Both the position numbers and the translations under genes were made by a program. Shown piece by piece: positions 33,377 through 43,633 of a DNA stretch of 64,000 nucleotides (position 1 is its first letter; every line of letters starts with the position of its first letter). This DNA comes from Rosellinia necatrix. Taxonomy: Eukaryota; Ascomycota; Sordariomycetes; Xylariales; Xylariaceae. Below the pieces are notes generated by a model, which made no database searches, had not been told where the DNA came from, and saw only the letters and a list, made by a program, of their open reading frames with translations. The stretch is taken from contig JAGYVD010000010.1 of assembly GCA_021209875.1 (NCBI GenBank), positions 2,914,001 through 2,978,000 on the forward strand, given 5' to 3'.

Positions 33377-35541
33377 ATGAACCTATTCCGGGACGCCCTT
33401 AACCTATGGGCGCGTCGTGATCCCCAAACCGCGTCTCATAACCCCGAGCCCGAGCTCGAGTCGGAGTTCGAAATGCCACGACGTAACGGCGCGTCAGCGC
33501 CAACGACGCCAGCCAACTCGAACTCGAACTCGAACTCGAATCCGAACACCCGTTCGCTACTAAGCTCGTCTCCTCTTTCGTCTGCGGACAGTACGACCTC
33601 CTTTACCACCGCAGCCGCTGTATCTCCGAATCATATACCCGCAGACGGGGCAGCCTTCGCTCGCAGTGGTCGTGGTGAGGCTGGGGGTGAAGGTGACGAG
33701 GATACAAGGGATGGGGATGGCGGAGATGGCGGGGATCTACCCAGCGCGGATGTGGCATTCTCGGACATGGCGTCGCAGTACCACAAGGCAAAAAGCTTAC
33801 CACCTGAGCTGAAAGAGCATTGTCGTGTTTACTTAGAGGAAGCCCTGCGTATGTTGCCTTGCCTCTTCACATGATCTCTCACGCCGCCCCTTCGCCCAGA
33901 TCTTTCTCTATCGAATAAACTTTGGATACCCGACTCACTCTTCGCGCTTCTAGCCCGGCAAGCTATCTTCCTCCTCGACGGCCTCCTATCCACCCGGTCC
34001 GAGGACCCTCGACAACCCACCTACTGTCCGCCTCCTAGTCAGATCTCTCTGTTATGCTCCATCATCATCCATCCCGACTATACCAGTCGACCCAAAGAAC
34101 CGGATTGGCCGCAGATCAGTCTCCAAGCTTTAGTGTACCTACGAGATCTCCTTGCTGTCACTGGCCCCGTCAACGCCGGCTTCAAAGAAGCTGTCCTCTT
34201 CGGTACGAATGCCGCAGCCGACATCGACTTGGATTATCACCTCACACACGATGGCAGCCTGGATGCCGACGAACGCGGCCTTGTGCGTCTGTCCCCGCGA
34301 CACGGCAACGACAGCATCTGGCAACGTGGGCGCGATTTCTTCAGCGTCGTGGGGTGGGCTTTTAACTGCAGCTTCTTATATCCCGAACGATGGCAATGGT
34401 GGAGCAGGTGGCTCGAGTTCATGCTGGATCTACTCGAGGCAGATCTCGAAGAGCGGCATAGGTTAGACGTGGAAAACGGATCCGATGATATGCCCCTGCT
34501 TCGAAGCTCAATCCTCGCTTCGTATATCGCCCAGCGGTCCGGCCGAACAACCGATGTAGCCATGTGGATTATGAAGGCCTTGTTTGCCGATGGTAGCACG
34601 TCCTCGACGTCTGTCTTTCAGGAAGTCTGGCATCGAGAGCACAAGAACAAGTCGCTGCGCGCCGCGAATAAGCGCAAACGGGAGAAGGTCAACATCGACA
34701 AGGGCGAATATGGGGGCTATCTCGACGACGAGTCTGTCCACTCGTCACAGGCATCGGAACCTCCCACGCCACAAAAGAAGGGGATGAGGCCTTCCTTGGG
34801 TGAAGAAGTTCTCGAGACGGCCTACGTTGAAACAATCCCTCTGCGACAGCGCTTGTTCTCCTTGGTGAGTTGAATTGCCCTGAAGGTCTAGGGTATGGCC
34901 CTTGAGACATCAAGCCTATACTAATCCATCAGGTTTCCTACTTGTGCTACGGCCTGCCCGATACACCCCCGATCGATTTCTCCAACCTCTACCAGAAGTT
35001 TGAGCAACGAGTCAAGGAGCTTCCCCTTACCGTCTTCTCATCCTTCATTAATATCTCGACCTCGGCGCTGCGGACCGACCAGCAGGTAGAGATGTTGCAG
35101 GGCGTGCTTTTCCTCTTTATGCCAGCTGGCGCCCTGAGCCCTCGCAAGGTTGACCGTGCTCGGTTTGAAGAGGGGGGCATATCGCCCACTATACTCGAAC
35201 GCTGCTTTTTGCCTTATCCAGCGAACACGATCGAGGTGGAGGACCACGCCAAGATGTCGCTCCTGCTTGAGAATCTCGTGATGGTGGTCTGGCGACACGG
35301 AGAGAGAGATGAAAGGTTTAGCCGGGGCCTTGGAGAAGCTGTAAGGAAGGGGATCGAGGCGCGGTGGGAGAAGATTAACAAGAAGAAGACGCGCGGGCGG
35401 GCGAGAGTCGTGAGCGAAGGGGATCTCAGTGCAAGAGCTGCGCTGAAGGCATCCGATCTGAGATTAGGATGGCTTGTGGAAGCCATCGGAGAGAGCGTCG
35501 CAACGGCCGAGGATGCCATGGACGAGGATGACGGTTTGTGA
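33377..35541 (+). CDS. Protein of unknown function, 681 residues
   Basis: Three exons: 33377-33848, 33900-34864, 34933-35541, with 51-nt and 68-nt introns. The N-terminus (residues 10-120) is low-complexity, with an Asn-Ser dipeptide repeat coded by AACTCG hexamers (about 33516-33540) and a Gly/Asp-rich stretch. From about residue 130 to the end it is a mostly helical, folded-looking protein (LWIPDSLFALLARQAIFLLD, LQALVYLRDLLAVTG, FFSVVGWAFNCSFLYPERW). Around residue 405-415 a basic segment, AANKRKREKV, could be a nuclear localisation signal. The C-terminus is acidic (DAMDEDDGL). I see no signal peptide, membrane segment or catalytic motif. The sustained frame across three exons shows it is a real gene, and its make-up suggests a conserved nuclear or scaffold protein; I cannot name it. 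Confidence 0.85.
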
Positions 35542-36136
35542 TGTTGTTACATGTTCAAGTGCGCCTGGCGGTGCACTCGCGGAGTTTTGGCCTGTGATGC
35601 CGCCGACCAAGGCGACCATGGGGGGAAGAAATACAAGATGATATCATCTGTGAGCCACCAAGGATATGGTTGATTTTACTGCCACATCGTCGAGGGCTGC
35701 TCCGGCACGTTTGGGCCAATTATCCGGGCCGCTGGCGGTTTGTTCGCCTTCGTTGTCGAAACTACGTCGGAATTAGAAAGGAGAATGGCGCTCTGGCCGT
35801 ATTAGGTTGGGAAGGATCTTTATTCTGGGACTGGATCGGGACGTGGCGTTCTCTGCATGGAAATGGCCCGGCACCAAAAGGACATGGATATGCGTCACGA
35901 CATGTGTAACGGGATTAGAGGATATATACCCTGGCGTTAAGGAGGGAGGGCCATGTTCGATTTATTTTTAACTCAATGTCTCTGGCTGGCCTGAGGGGCA
36001 TTGACTTGTTACTGGTATGTGTCCGCCTTATGTGTACATAGGCCGCCACTGTGGCAGCGGGCGGCACCGAGATGGTACATTCTGTTGTTATACAGGTCTA
36101 TTTCTATTTCACGCTGACGCCGGGTCCTTACCGCAC
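35542..36136. other. Convergent spacer
   Basis: 3' regions of two converging genes. The short frame at 35670-35909 has no recognisable feature. Confidence 0.4.
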
Positions 36137-37051
36137 TTACCGCTTCTTCGTCGGCATTGGTGTCCAGGTTTCGGGCTGCCAGTCCTCTCCCGGCGTACCC
36201 CTTTGTGCCTGCGCCCAGGGATCGTGGCCGGGGGAGGTGGCGGGCTCTGGGTTCGTTCGTTTCGCTGGTGAATCATGTTCCCTTCCGCCTCCTCTCTCTC
36301 CCTGTGCTGCCTTGGCCCCGGCTCTCGGATCCTGCTGCTGGTGCTCTTGCTCTTGCTCTCGTCCATGGCCCACCCGAGCTGGCGTCTCGCGGGGCTCCAC
36401 TTCATTCTTCTGTGGCATGTTCTTCTGCGGCATGGGCATGTCCAACAAACTCGGCTTGGCCTCCCACCGTGCGTCGGCCTCAGCGGCTAGCACCTTGATG
36501 CGCGCTTGTCGCCGCAACTCAGCGACCTGCTCCTGCATGCTTGGGGGCGACTCGCGCTGGTGCCGCAGCCACTGGTGCCAGGCAGGGGGCACTCTCACTT
36601 CGCTGTAGGGCGTCGACCGCGGGTAGTGGACTAGACGCCGGTGGGGTGCGGTACTAGGGGCGTCGCCTCGGGGTTGGCGGAGTTCATAGTAGGTGTTTCC
36701 TTGGGGGTCTTGGCCTGTTTGGATCCGGAAGAAAGGGGGAACGTTGTCAGTCAGTCGGTCGGGTTGGTGGTTGTGTATGTGTGTGTGCGTTGTTAGTCGT
36801 TGATTGGGGGTTTTCGGGAGAGGGTTATTTGTTGTTGGCTTGGGAATTTGGGACTTTGGGATCGTCTTTAGGGGGGAAGAGGGCAGGGAAGGGTAGGGAA
36901 GGGAAGGGGATCGGGAGAAGCGCGGGTGTGCGTGTGCGCGTGTTTTGATAGGCACTGACTAACCGACGAGAAACCTCTTCCGCCATGGTAAACGTAATGA
37001 TTTCCAGAGGTACCAGGCTTTGGCTATGGGCCCGGCTGGCTTTGGTGCCAT
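36137..37051 (-). CDS. Mitochondrial complex I assembly factor, NDUFAF2/NDUFA12 family
   Basis: Assists assembly of NADH:ubiquinone oxidoreductase in mitochondria. Two exons, in coding order: 37051-36964 and 36714-36137; the 249-nt intron starts GTTAGT and ends ACAG. The joined N-terminus reads AWYLWKSLRLPWRKRFLVGQ then DPQGNTYYEL, which is the hallmark of this family. PHRRLVHYPRSTPYSEV and PPAWHQWLRHQRESPP fit the NDUFAF2 branch better than the structural subunit NDUFA12. The last 90 residues are Gln/Glu/Pro-rich and probably disordered. The total is 221 residues. The intron is purine-rich and GT-rich on the coding strand's complement and also reads open for part of its length. Oddly, the stop codon at 36139-36137 sits inside a perfect donor (CG|GTAAGT), so a spliced alternative C-terminus is possible. 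Confidence 0.85.
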
Positions 37052-37222
37052 GATGCGCTCGTTGTGCCGCTGCTGATGGTGGTGGTGGAATGCGACTGGA
37101 AGAATCTTGTAAGTGAGCAGCAAGCTAAGGTACCTAATTTGATGATGAAATGCACCTCCAAGGCCCACTACATACATACACGATCTGCTGCCAGGTACAT
37201 AGGTAGCAGATAGCGGATAAGC

Positions 37223-37265
37223 ACAGTGTATATATATACCTATATATATGTATATATAACACTGT
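37223..37265. repeat. AT-rich imperfect palindrome
   Basis: ACAGTGT at 37223-37229 and ACACTGT at 37259-37265 flank a TA-rich core that is itself nearly self-complementary. It could extrude as a cruciform; function unknown. Confidence 0.5.
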
Positions 37266-37510
37266 TACGCAAATGCCGAGTTCTGTAACCTACTGGTACC
37301 TAAATAAATAGGTAAGTACCTAGGTACCTAGGTAGGTAGTTGATGTGGCTAGCCACATTCAAGAATCATACCACCACCGGATATGATCGGTTTTACCAGG
37401 TTTTACCAGCCACGTCTATTATTTATTATCTTGGGGTAGTTATGCATCCATGTATAAGTGTAACCCCTCTACACTGCCACAGTCGTGCCCGCCGCCGCCC
37501 GCCGACTTAC

Positions 37511-37534
37511 CTACCTACCTACCTACCTACCTAC
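37511..37534. repeat. (CTAC) tetranucleotide microsatellite, six copies
   Basis: Six perfect CTAC units, with looser TACC/CCTAC units on both sides. Confidence 0.85.
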
Positions 37535-38295
37535 TTCGTACCTACTTACACCTCCCTCATACCTACATACCTCCCTCCCTAAGTAACTAACTAAGTTACC
37601 TAGTTCCCATCCCATCCAATCTTGTGATGAGACGTCGCTGCGTCTACTCATCATCATCGCCATCACCTCGTCCATCCGGCATCCGACATCGAGCATCCAG
37701 TATCGTCGCCTCGTCTCGTCGCGCACCTGCACTGACACGTTGGGGTGCATCTCCCTCACCCTAACCCCACATCAGGGAATTCCTCCATCCCGTTGGGTTG
37801 TGACAACTGTATCTCCGATTATGCGCCACCCGCCCTCACCACCTGGCTGACGACCTATCACCCTACCTGCTACCCTATTCCCCTACCAGGCCGACACCTG
37901 GACGCCCGGATAGAGCAGTGCATGCGAGCATTGCACGGGCGCATTGGCCCCTCCGTCCCGGGCACGTACCAATAATTGCCGACCCAACGCAGCGCAGTGC
38001 TGTCCAGCTAGTGCTAGTTGTCCTGCTTCGTTGGTCATTCAGGCACACCTGACATTCCTAAGGGCGAGACAGCCGACCGACAAACAAGCGCCGCGCGGCA
38101 TCATAAAATGCTGAGAGAGTCGCCGCCCACTCTTGTCTAGCCTGTCCTTCAACACGCCTTTCTGCCTGCCCTCCTCCGGTCCTCCCCGGTCCAAGCGCGC
38201 ATTGGGGAAGCAGCCGCAACCTATTTCCCGAAATCCTCGCTTCCACCCGTGTCCCAAGTCGTTCCGCCCGCCTATTGCCGGTATTCGGTTATACC

Positions 38296-40322
38296 ATGGC
38301 TTCCGTATCCTCCCTGGACGGGGATCTGCGGAAGCTGCGACTCGAGAAATACACACCGGCAGCCGTCGCGGAGGCCCGGTCATGGATCGAAGGTGTCCTA
38401 GGGGACACCCTCCCCGCCGCCGACCTGCTGGACGGTTTGAAGGATGGCGTCGCGCTTTGCAAGTACGTGTGCACCACTAACGCTCGGCCACAGGCCGGGC
38501 TAGAATCGTGTAAGATGTATGTTAACGTCGAAATGAATGCGACAGGCTTGCGAATCTAGTTATCGACCCCCCCGGCGTCAAGTTTAAGCAGTCCGCCATG
38601 CCCTTCGTTCAGATGGAGAACATCTCGCACTTCCTCCGAGCCTGCCAATCCCCTCCCCTCAGCCTAGAGGAACACGACATATTCCTCACCGTCGATCTCT
38701 ACGAGCAAAAAGACCCGGCCCAGGTTCTGCAATGCATCGGTGCTTTCTCGCGCGCTGCCCATGCCATCAACCCCTCCGCCTTCCCCTCCCCCATCGGCCC
38801 AAAGAGTCGCGGTAGACTGAGCCCACAGGATACAGGGGGGTGCAGCACCCCCCGGCATCGGGGAGCATCCAGCATTAGCAGCACATCTCCTACCTACGGC
38901 TCGCGTTCGGGGCTTGTGGCCGCGCGGACGGGCGATTCATCAGGTCGCTGGAGTCCGGCGAGGAGTCCCACGAGCGACCGGATCGGTTCACCTACCGTCT
39001 CGAGCTGGAGCAGGAAGGACCATGAGGGTATTACCGACCCGGCATGGAACATCGCCCAGTACGGGTATATGGGTGGCGCTAGCCAGGGAAATCTCGGTAT
39101 CGCCTTCGGAGGACGACGGCAAATCACCAGTGCCAGCCCTCGCATCCCCACCCGGGCGGAGAAGGAGCGTCAACGCAAACAACTGGAAGAGGAGGCCCGC
39201 CGTAATGCCGAACTTGATGAACTAGAGGGAGAAGAATTGGAAGAGGCCAGGCGAGTACGAGCCGAGGAAAAACGCAAGGCGGAAGAAGAACGACTGAAAT
39301 GGGAAGAAGAGGAACGGCAATGGAGACTCGTAGAGGAGAATCGAAGGAGGGAGGATGAAGAAGCTGAAGCGAGAATGGCAGAGGAGCGTAAGCGGGTACG
39401 CAACCGAGGCGATCCCCGCTTACGTGGTCAGTTCCTTAGCCAGTATAAAGCCGAGCAGACGCTGGCGGCTCAGAGGACAGGCGATGGTGGGGATAGTCAT
39501 TACACTAGGCAACTAAGGGAGTTGGAGCTTGCGCGCCAAAGGGAATACGAGTACGCGGAGGGGCGACAAAAGCGCTCGCCGGTCCGAGATCGGTCCAAGA
39601 GCCGGGTGCGCTCACGAAGTCGGCCCAACAAAGCGGAGAGACCACCTAGCCGACAGGACTCGTGGAGGCCCCACGACGAGAGAGCGTACTTGCGTCAACA
39701 GCAGGAGGCGGCACCAATGACACCACAGGTACCGCCGCGCCCGCTACCCGACCCTACCGCGGCGGCCGTCAAGGCACAGAAGACTGGCGAAACGACATCG
39801 TCGGACGCTTCCCCCAGCGAGGCCCAACTGACCGGGGAACCTAGGCCTCTCCCTATCCCGGGGCAAACAGATGGATCTGGACCTATCGTCCCCCCACGGC
39901 CCCTTCCAGTTCCTCAAGCCACCAACCAACCAGATGGAGAGCAATTGGCCGACCCGGCAGTCGTGCAACAAGAGCCACCATCGTCTTATCCGGTTGAACT
40001 CGATGCCACAGAACGTGATGCCGAGGATGAACGCCGCGTGCTGATGCGGAGGAAGACAGAAGCCGCCGGGAGAGCGAGCAAATCCCTCCTCGAACGCGAG
40101 ATGGAGCTCGAAAGGCAACGGCAGCGCGAATGGGAGGAGGCACAAGAGGCGACCTCCCAGGCGGTGCGCTCGGGCGACGGCATGGACGGGATCGGCGGAC
40201 GCTGGGATGTTTCTCAGTGGACCGGGTATACGGGAGGGGATTCACAAAATAAGGGATCCATCGGGATTGGCGGTGGGAGGAGACAGATTGTTGGACCACG
40301 GCCGTTGCCTAGTCGGCCATGA
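38296..40322 (+). CDS. Calponin-homology (transgelin-like) actin-associated protein with two calponin-type repeats
   Basis: Cytoskeletal protein predicted to bind or bundle actin. Two exons: 38296-38462 and 38546-40322, 647 residues. The N-terminal CH domain (about 15-135) has ARSWIEGVLGD, LLDGLKDGVALCKLANLVID and FKQSAMPFVQMENISHFLRA. A calponin-like repeat follows at about 215-247 (DPAWNIAQYGYMGGASQGN, ending GGRRQI), and a second sits near the C-terminus at about 605-640 (TGYTGGDSQNKGSIGIGG, again ending GGRRQI). Between them is a strongly charged Glu/Arg coiled coil (about 258-348), an Arg/Ser patch and proline-rich PPRPLP motifs of the SH3-ligand type. The yeast transgelin Scp1 is only about 200 residues, so this is the long, multi-module fungal form. 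The start at 38296 (CACCATGG-like context, ACCATGG) is preferred over the in-frame non-ATG codon at 38275. Confidence 0.88.
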
Positions 40323-40844
40323 CATATCGGCCATGACATACCGGCCATGACACAGTTATCGGCTAGCTCTTAAAAGGAGAGAGAGGAAAGGTTTGGGTTT
40401 ACGGTTTACATCAAGAGTCGACTAGAGACTCGGTTCCACGGCCCGGAGTAGATAATATTCGATAACTGTATGTTTTCCTTGTGATTGTATACTTGGGTTC
40501 ATTCCTAGGGCAACGGGGTTTTAAGCATGGTAGGCGCAGGGCAACTCTTATCGGCTTTTATGTTTTATATAGTGTTTCAATAAAAAATCTATCATGAGCT
40601 TCGGGGCGGTTTGCACATGTTGTAGACACCTTCTACCAACGTCTATGCCCTAACCTATTATCGCCGCGTATGGTCCCCTATTGGACATGCATGCCCATGA
40701 ATTCATCGTGGTGTGGAACTCATCTGAAATGCCTGTGGCCCTGTTTAGGTATAGAGTATAGACCATCCCGGGCGCAATAGTATTGACCGGTCCAGTATTC
40801 TGCCGGTTTATACGAACGCTCTCCTCGTCACCAGGACCATTCCC
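40323..40844. other. Convergent spacer
   Basis: Starts with a tandem of three near-copies of a 16-17-bp unit (CATGACATATCGGC / CATGACATACCGGC) right after the stop codon at 40322. Otherwise 3' UTR sequence of the two converging genes; no frame of note. Confidence 0.45.
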
Positions 40845-42781
40845 CTAGGCCACAAAGGCGGCGACAGCTTTGGCAACGCCTGCCACGTCCTCGAACAGGG
40901 GCCAACACCCGACGCCCTCGAGCACCACGAGACGCGAGCGCTTCATTCTACTCACGTACTCCTCACAAACCGCCGGCGTCGAGACTCCATCATCTCTCCC
41001 CGTGATGATGAGCGTATCGACGCCCAGCTCCTCAACGGCCAGAGGCCCCGTGGCGTCGGCGAGCGCCTGGCAGCCCTTGGCATACCCCTCGGGATCCTGG
41101 CCCAGGAGGCTCAGGCGCGCCGCCGCGGCCGCGAGGTAGCTGTTGTCCCCCCGACGAGAGATCTCCGGCGCGGGCGGGTCGGTCACGGCGTCTGCGACGG
41201 CGGACATGCCCCCCGCCCGCGCCCTCCCGGCGCGCGCGAACAGGGCGTCGCGGCGGGCCTCGGGCAGCGGCGAGGCCGGCGGGCCGAGCAGGACGAGCCG
41301 CCTCACGAGCCGCGGGTTCGCGAGGGCGAAGCGCAGCGCGGCCAGGCAGCCCAGCGAGTGCGCGAACAGCGTGGCCGGCGCCGCGGCGGAGACGCCGGCC
41401 GCCCCGAAGACGCCGGCCAGGTCCGCCGCCAGGGACTCGACGGTCACCCGGCGCAGCGGGTGCGTGGGGCTCAGGCCGTGGCCCTCGGCGTCGTAGAGGT
41501 GGAGGGCGGCCGCGGAGCCGCGGAGGAGGGCGAGGGCCGAGATCAGCGGCCGCCAGCACTCCTTCGTCCCGCCCAGGCCGTGGGCGAAGACGGCGCTCTC
41601 TCGCGGCCGGAGCCCATCCTGCGGTACGAGAGGCGCTTGCCGTTGATGATCGCCAGATCGGATGGCCTGCTGCTGCTGCTGCTGCTGCTGCTGCCGCCCC
41701 CCCCTCCCCCGGCTCTGGCGGCGTGCGTGGGCGGCTCGAGGGCGGAGGGCGCTGCTGGCTTGGCGGCGGATGTCGCGGTGGCGTGCTGCGCGACGCGGTT
41801 CGTGAGGGTGCCGAGGCCCGTGACGGAGATCGAGACCACGTCGCCCGCCTGCAGGAAGACGGGGGGGCTGCCTGCCGATCCCGACGCCCGCGGGGGTGCC
41901 GGTGGCCAGCACGTCGCCCGGTTGGAGGGTCTGGCCTGACGACAGGACGGCGAGGAGCTCCGGGATCGGGAAAATGAGGTCGTCGGTGGTCGAATCCTGG
42001 CGCGGCTCGCCATTGACATGAGTCTGCACGCGTAGCGTCTTGGGGAGGTCCTCCTTTGGTACTGCGATCGGACCCTGGAGGAGGAGGGGGGGGGGAGGGA
42101 GGGAGGGAGGTTACTGTCAGCGAGATTTTCAAAAGGCATAGAAAGTGCGGTACAATGCGTGGGCGTTTGTACGGCTTGGGCCCGGCTTACCATAGGACAA
42201 TAGGTGTCGGCGGACTTCCCGATGAAGAACTGCTTGTGATCGCGCTGCCGCTCGCGCGCGGTCACGTCGTTCACGATCGTGTAGCCCCAGACATAGTCCC
42301 ACGCGTCCGCCTCCGGGATCCGGAACCCGGCCTTGCCGACGATGACGCCGATCTCGCCCTCGTAGTCGGTCGTCGACGTGAACCCCCCCCCGTGCAGCAG
42401 GATGGCGTCGCCGTGCGCGACGATCGACGTCGCCCGCTTCGTGAAGATCACCGGGTGGCTCGGCCGGTCGACCTTGTCCGAGCTGTCGTACCCGGACCGG
42501 TTGAACTCCCGCGCGTGCTCCAGATAGTTCTTCCCCACGGCCAGCACGTCGCGGCCGGAGATCGGGGGTAGGACCTTGACCGTGCCGGCGGGGATCGGGG
42601 GGCCCGAGGGAGCCAGATGGGCCGGCGACCCTGCTTCGATGATTTGGTACAGGTTCTGAACCGGAGTCCCGGATACGAAGCTCAGCGGCTGGATCGTGTT
42701 CTGCTCTAGGTCTAGATGCCCGATCTGTTCTACTCCGGTCTCCGGGCTCACGAAGGCGATATAATTCGTAAGCGTTGGCAT
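40845..42781 (-). CDS. Fusion of fumarylacetoacetate hydrolase-family enzyme and alpha/beta hydrolase, frame-disrupted
   Basis: Exons, in coding order: 42781-42191 and 42074-40845. Residues about 1-294 are a FAH-fold enzyme: VLAVGKNYLEHAREF, the metal-binding DYEGEIGVIVGK, WGYTIVNDVTARERQ and ATGTPAGVGIG. A Gly/Ser/Ala linker (about 295-338, coded in part by a CTG/CAG repeat) leads into an alpha/beta hydrolase with AVFAHGLGGTKECW, nucleophile elbow FAHSLGCLAAL and acid ITGRDDG. The end of the FAH part, the linker and the hydrolase start (INGKRLSYRRMGSG) share one frame, so the fusion is real in the DNA. The frame breaks twice: a C7 run at 41861-41867 (one too many) and a GA-repeat at about 41595-41602. 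About 605 residues are expected. The usual catalytic His of GVGHWP is Cys here. Both folds act on ring-cleavage products of aromatics, suggesting sequential steps (inference). Confidence 0.82.
41667..41693. repeat. (CTG)9 trinucleotide repeat inside coding linker
   Basis: Nine CTG units on the + strand. On the coding strand they give a run of eight Ser codons in the linker between the FAH and hydrolase parts. Confidence 0.85.
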
Positions 42782-43633
42782 CTCGAACCGGGGCTCCTCT
42801 GTTTGGGGATCGGGAGGAATTGTCTACGTGATATGTTCCGTTTATGCGCCCAAAATGGAAAAGGGGGGTTATGTTATGTGTTCCCTCTCCCTTTCTCTCT
42901 CTCTCTCTCTCTTTTTATATTTGCTAGATTGATAGCTTTGAGGACCAAAGAGATCAGTATCCCTCAGGGGGACCGAACATGGTGTTAAAGCCCTCACAAG
43001 GTGGGATCTGCTCGGTGTGTCCCATACAACAAGGTGGTGCAAATACCCCCCGAACACCGAAAACGGAGAATGCGGAACGGGGAACTAAACAGCCTTCCCC
43101 TCAGATCCCTCTCATAGATCCACATTCTCCAACATGCTACCATGAATCTCGTTAAGCCGCTAATGGCCGCTTTCCCATCGGTATCCGCTCTTCGTCGGGT
43201 GCGCCCTTGACGGAGATGAGTCGCTGTGATTTGCAATATCAGATCATTCCGCCGTGTCCGGATCTACTCGGCGAGTCGGCTAAGGCAATGGAAGATGGAA
43301 GGCAATGGAGAAAAAGGCCGTTCTGACCTGACTTGTTTCCAAACCCCAAGTTGATAGGGATTCCAGTATAGCTGTTACTAACTGCCAGTAGAGATCTGAT
43401 CATGTGCGTATATGTTGGCTCGAGGCCGGGTAGGATAATATGAGATGCCTTCGTTGCGATATTGGGGTACTCATCGCTAATCTTTGGTTAGGATAAAATA
43501 TCGGCTCATAGGTATGACTTCTGCTCACGTCTGCTCACGCCAACCCACATGCCTTATATTTATACATATACCTAGCAGCAACGAAAGCGTACCTGTAGCT
43601 ACACTGCAATACTAGTACCTAGTGCCCAATAGT
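42782..43633. other. Spacer upstream of the fusion gene
   Basis: Contains a (CT)n tract near 42894-42912 and the promoter of the fusion gene, then the 3' UTR of the PRM10-like gene. No supported gene. Confidence 0.4.

Larger units (their letters stand above)
37052..38295. other. Divergent promoter region rich in CTAC/GGTA repeats
   Basis: About 1.2 kb between the complex I assembly factor and the calponin-homology gene. It contains an AT-rich imperfect palindrome (37223-37265), repeated TACCTAGG elements near 37316-37340 and a CTAC array (37511-37534). No gene is supported; the frame at 38133-38480 only overlaps the start of the next gene. Confidence 0.45.

Noticed and set aside
36715..36955. 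Start of the complex I assembly factor within the long open frame
   Set aside because: Low-complexity Pro/Thr/His sequence with no family match; splicing to the exon at 37051-36964 gives the conserved N-terminus.
41032..42132. 366-codon frame in the FAH/hydrolase region
   Set aside because: Out-of-frame, Pro/Arg-rich shadow of the fusion gene.
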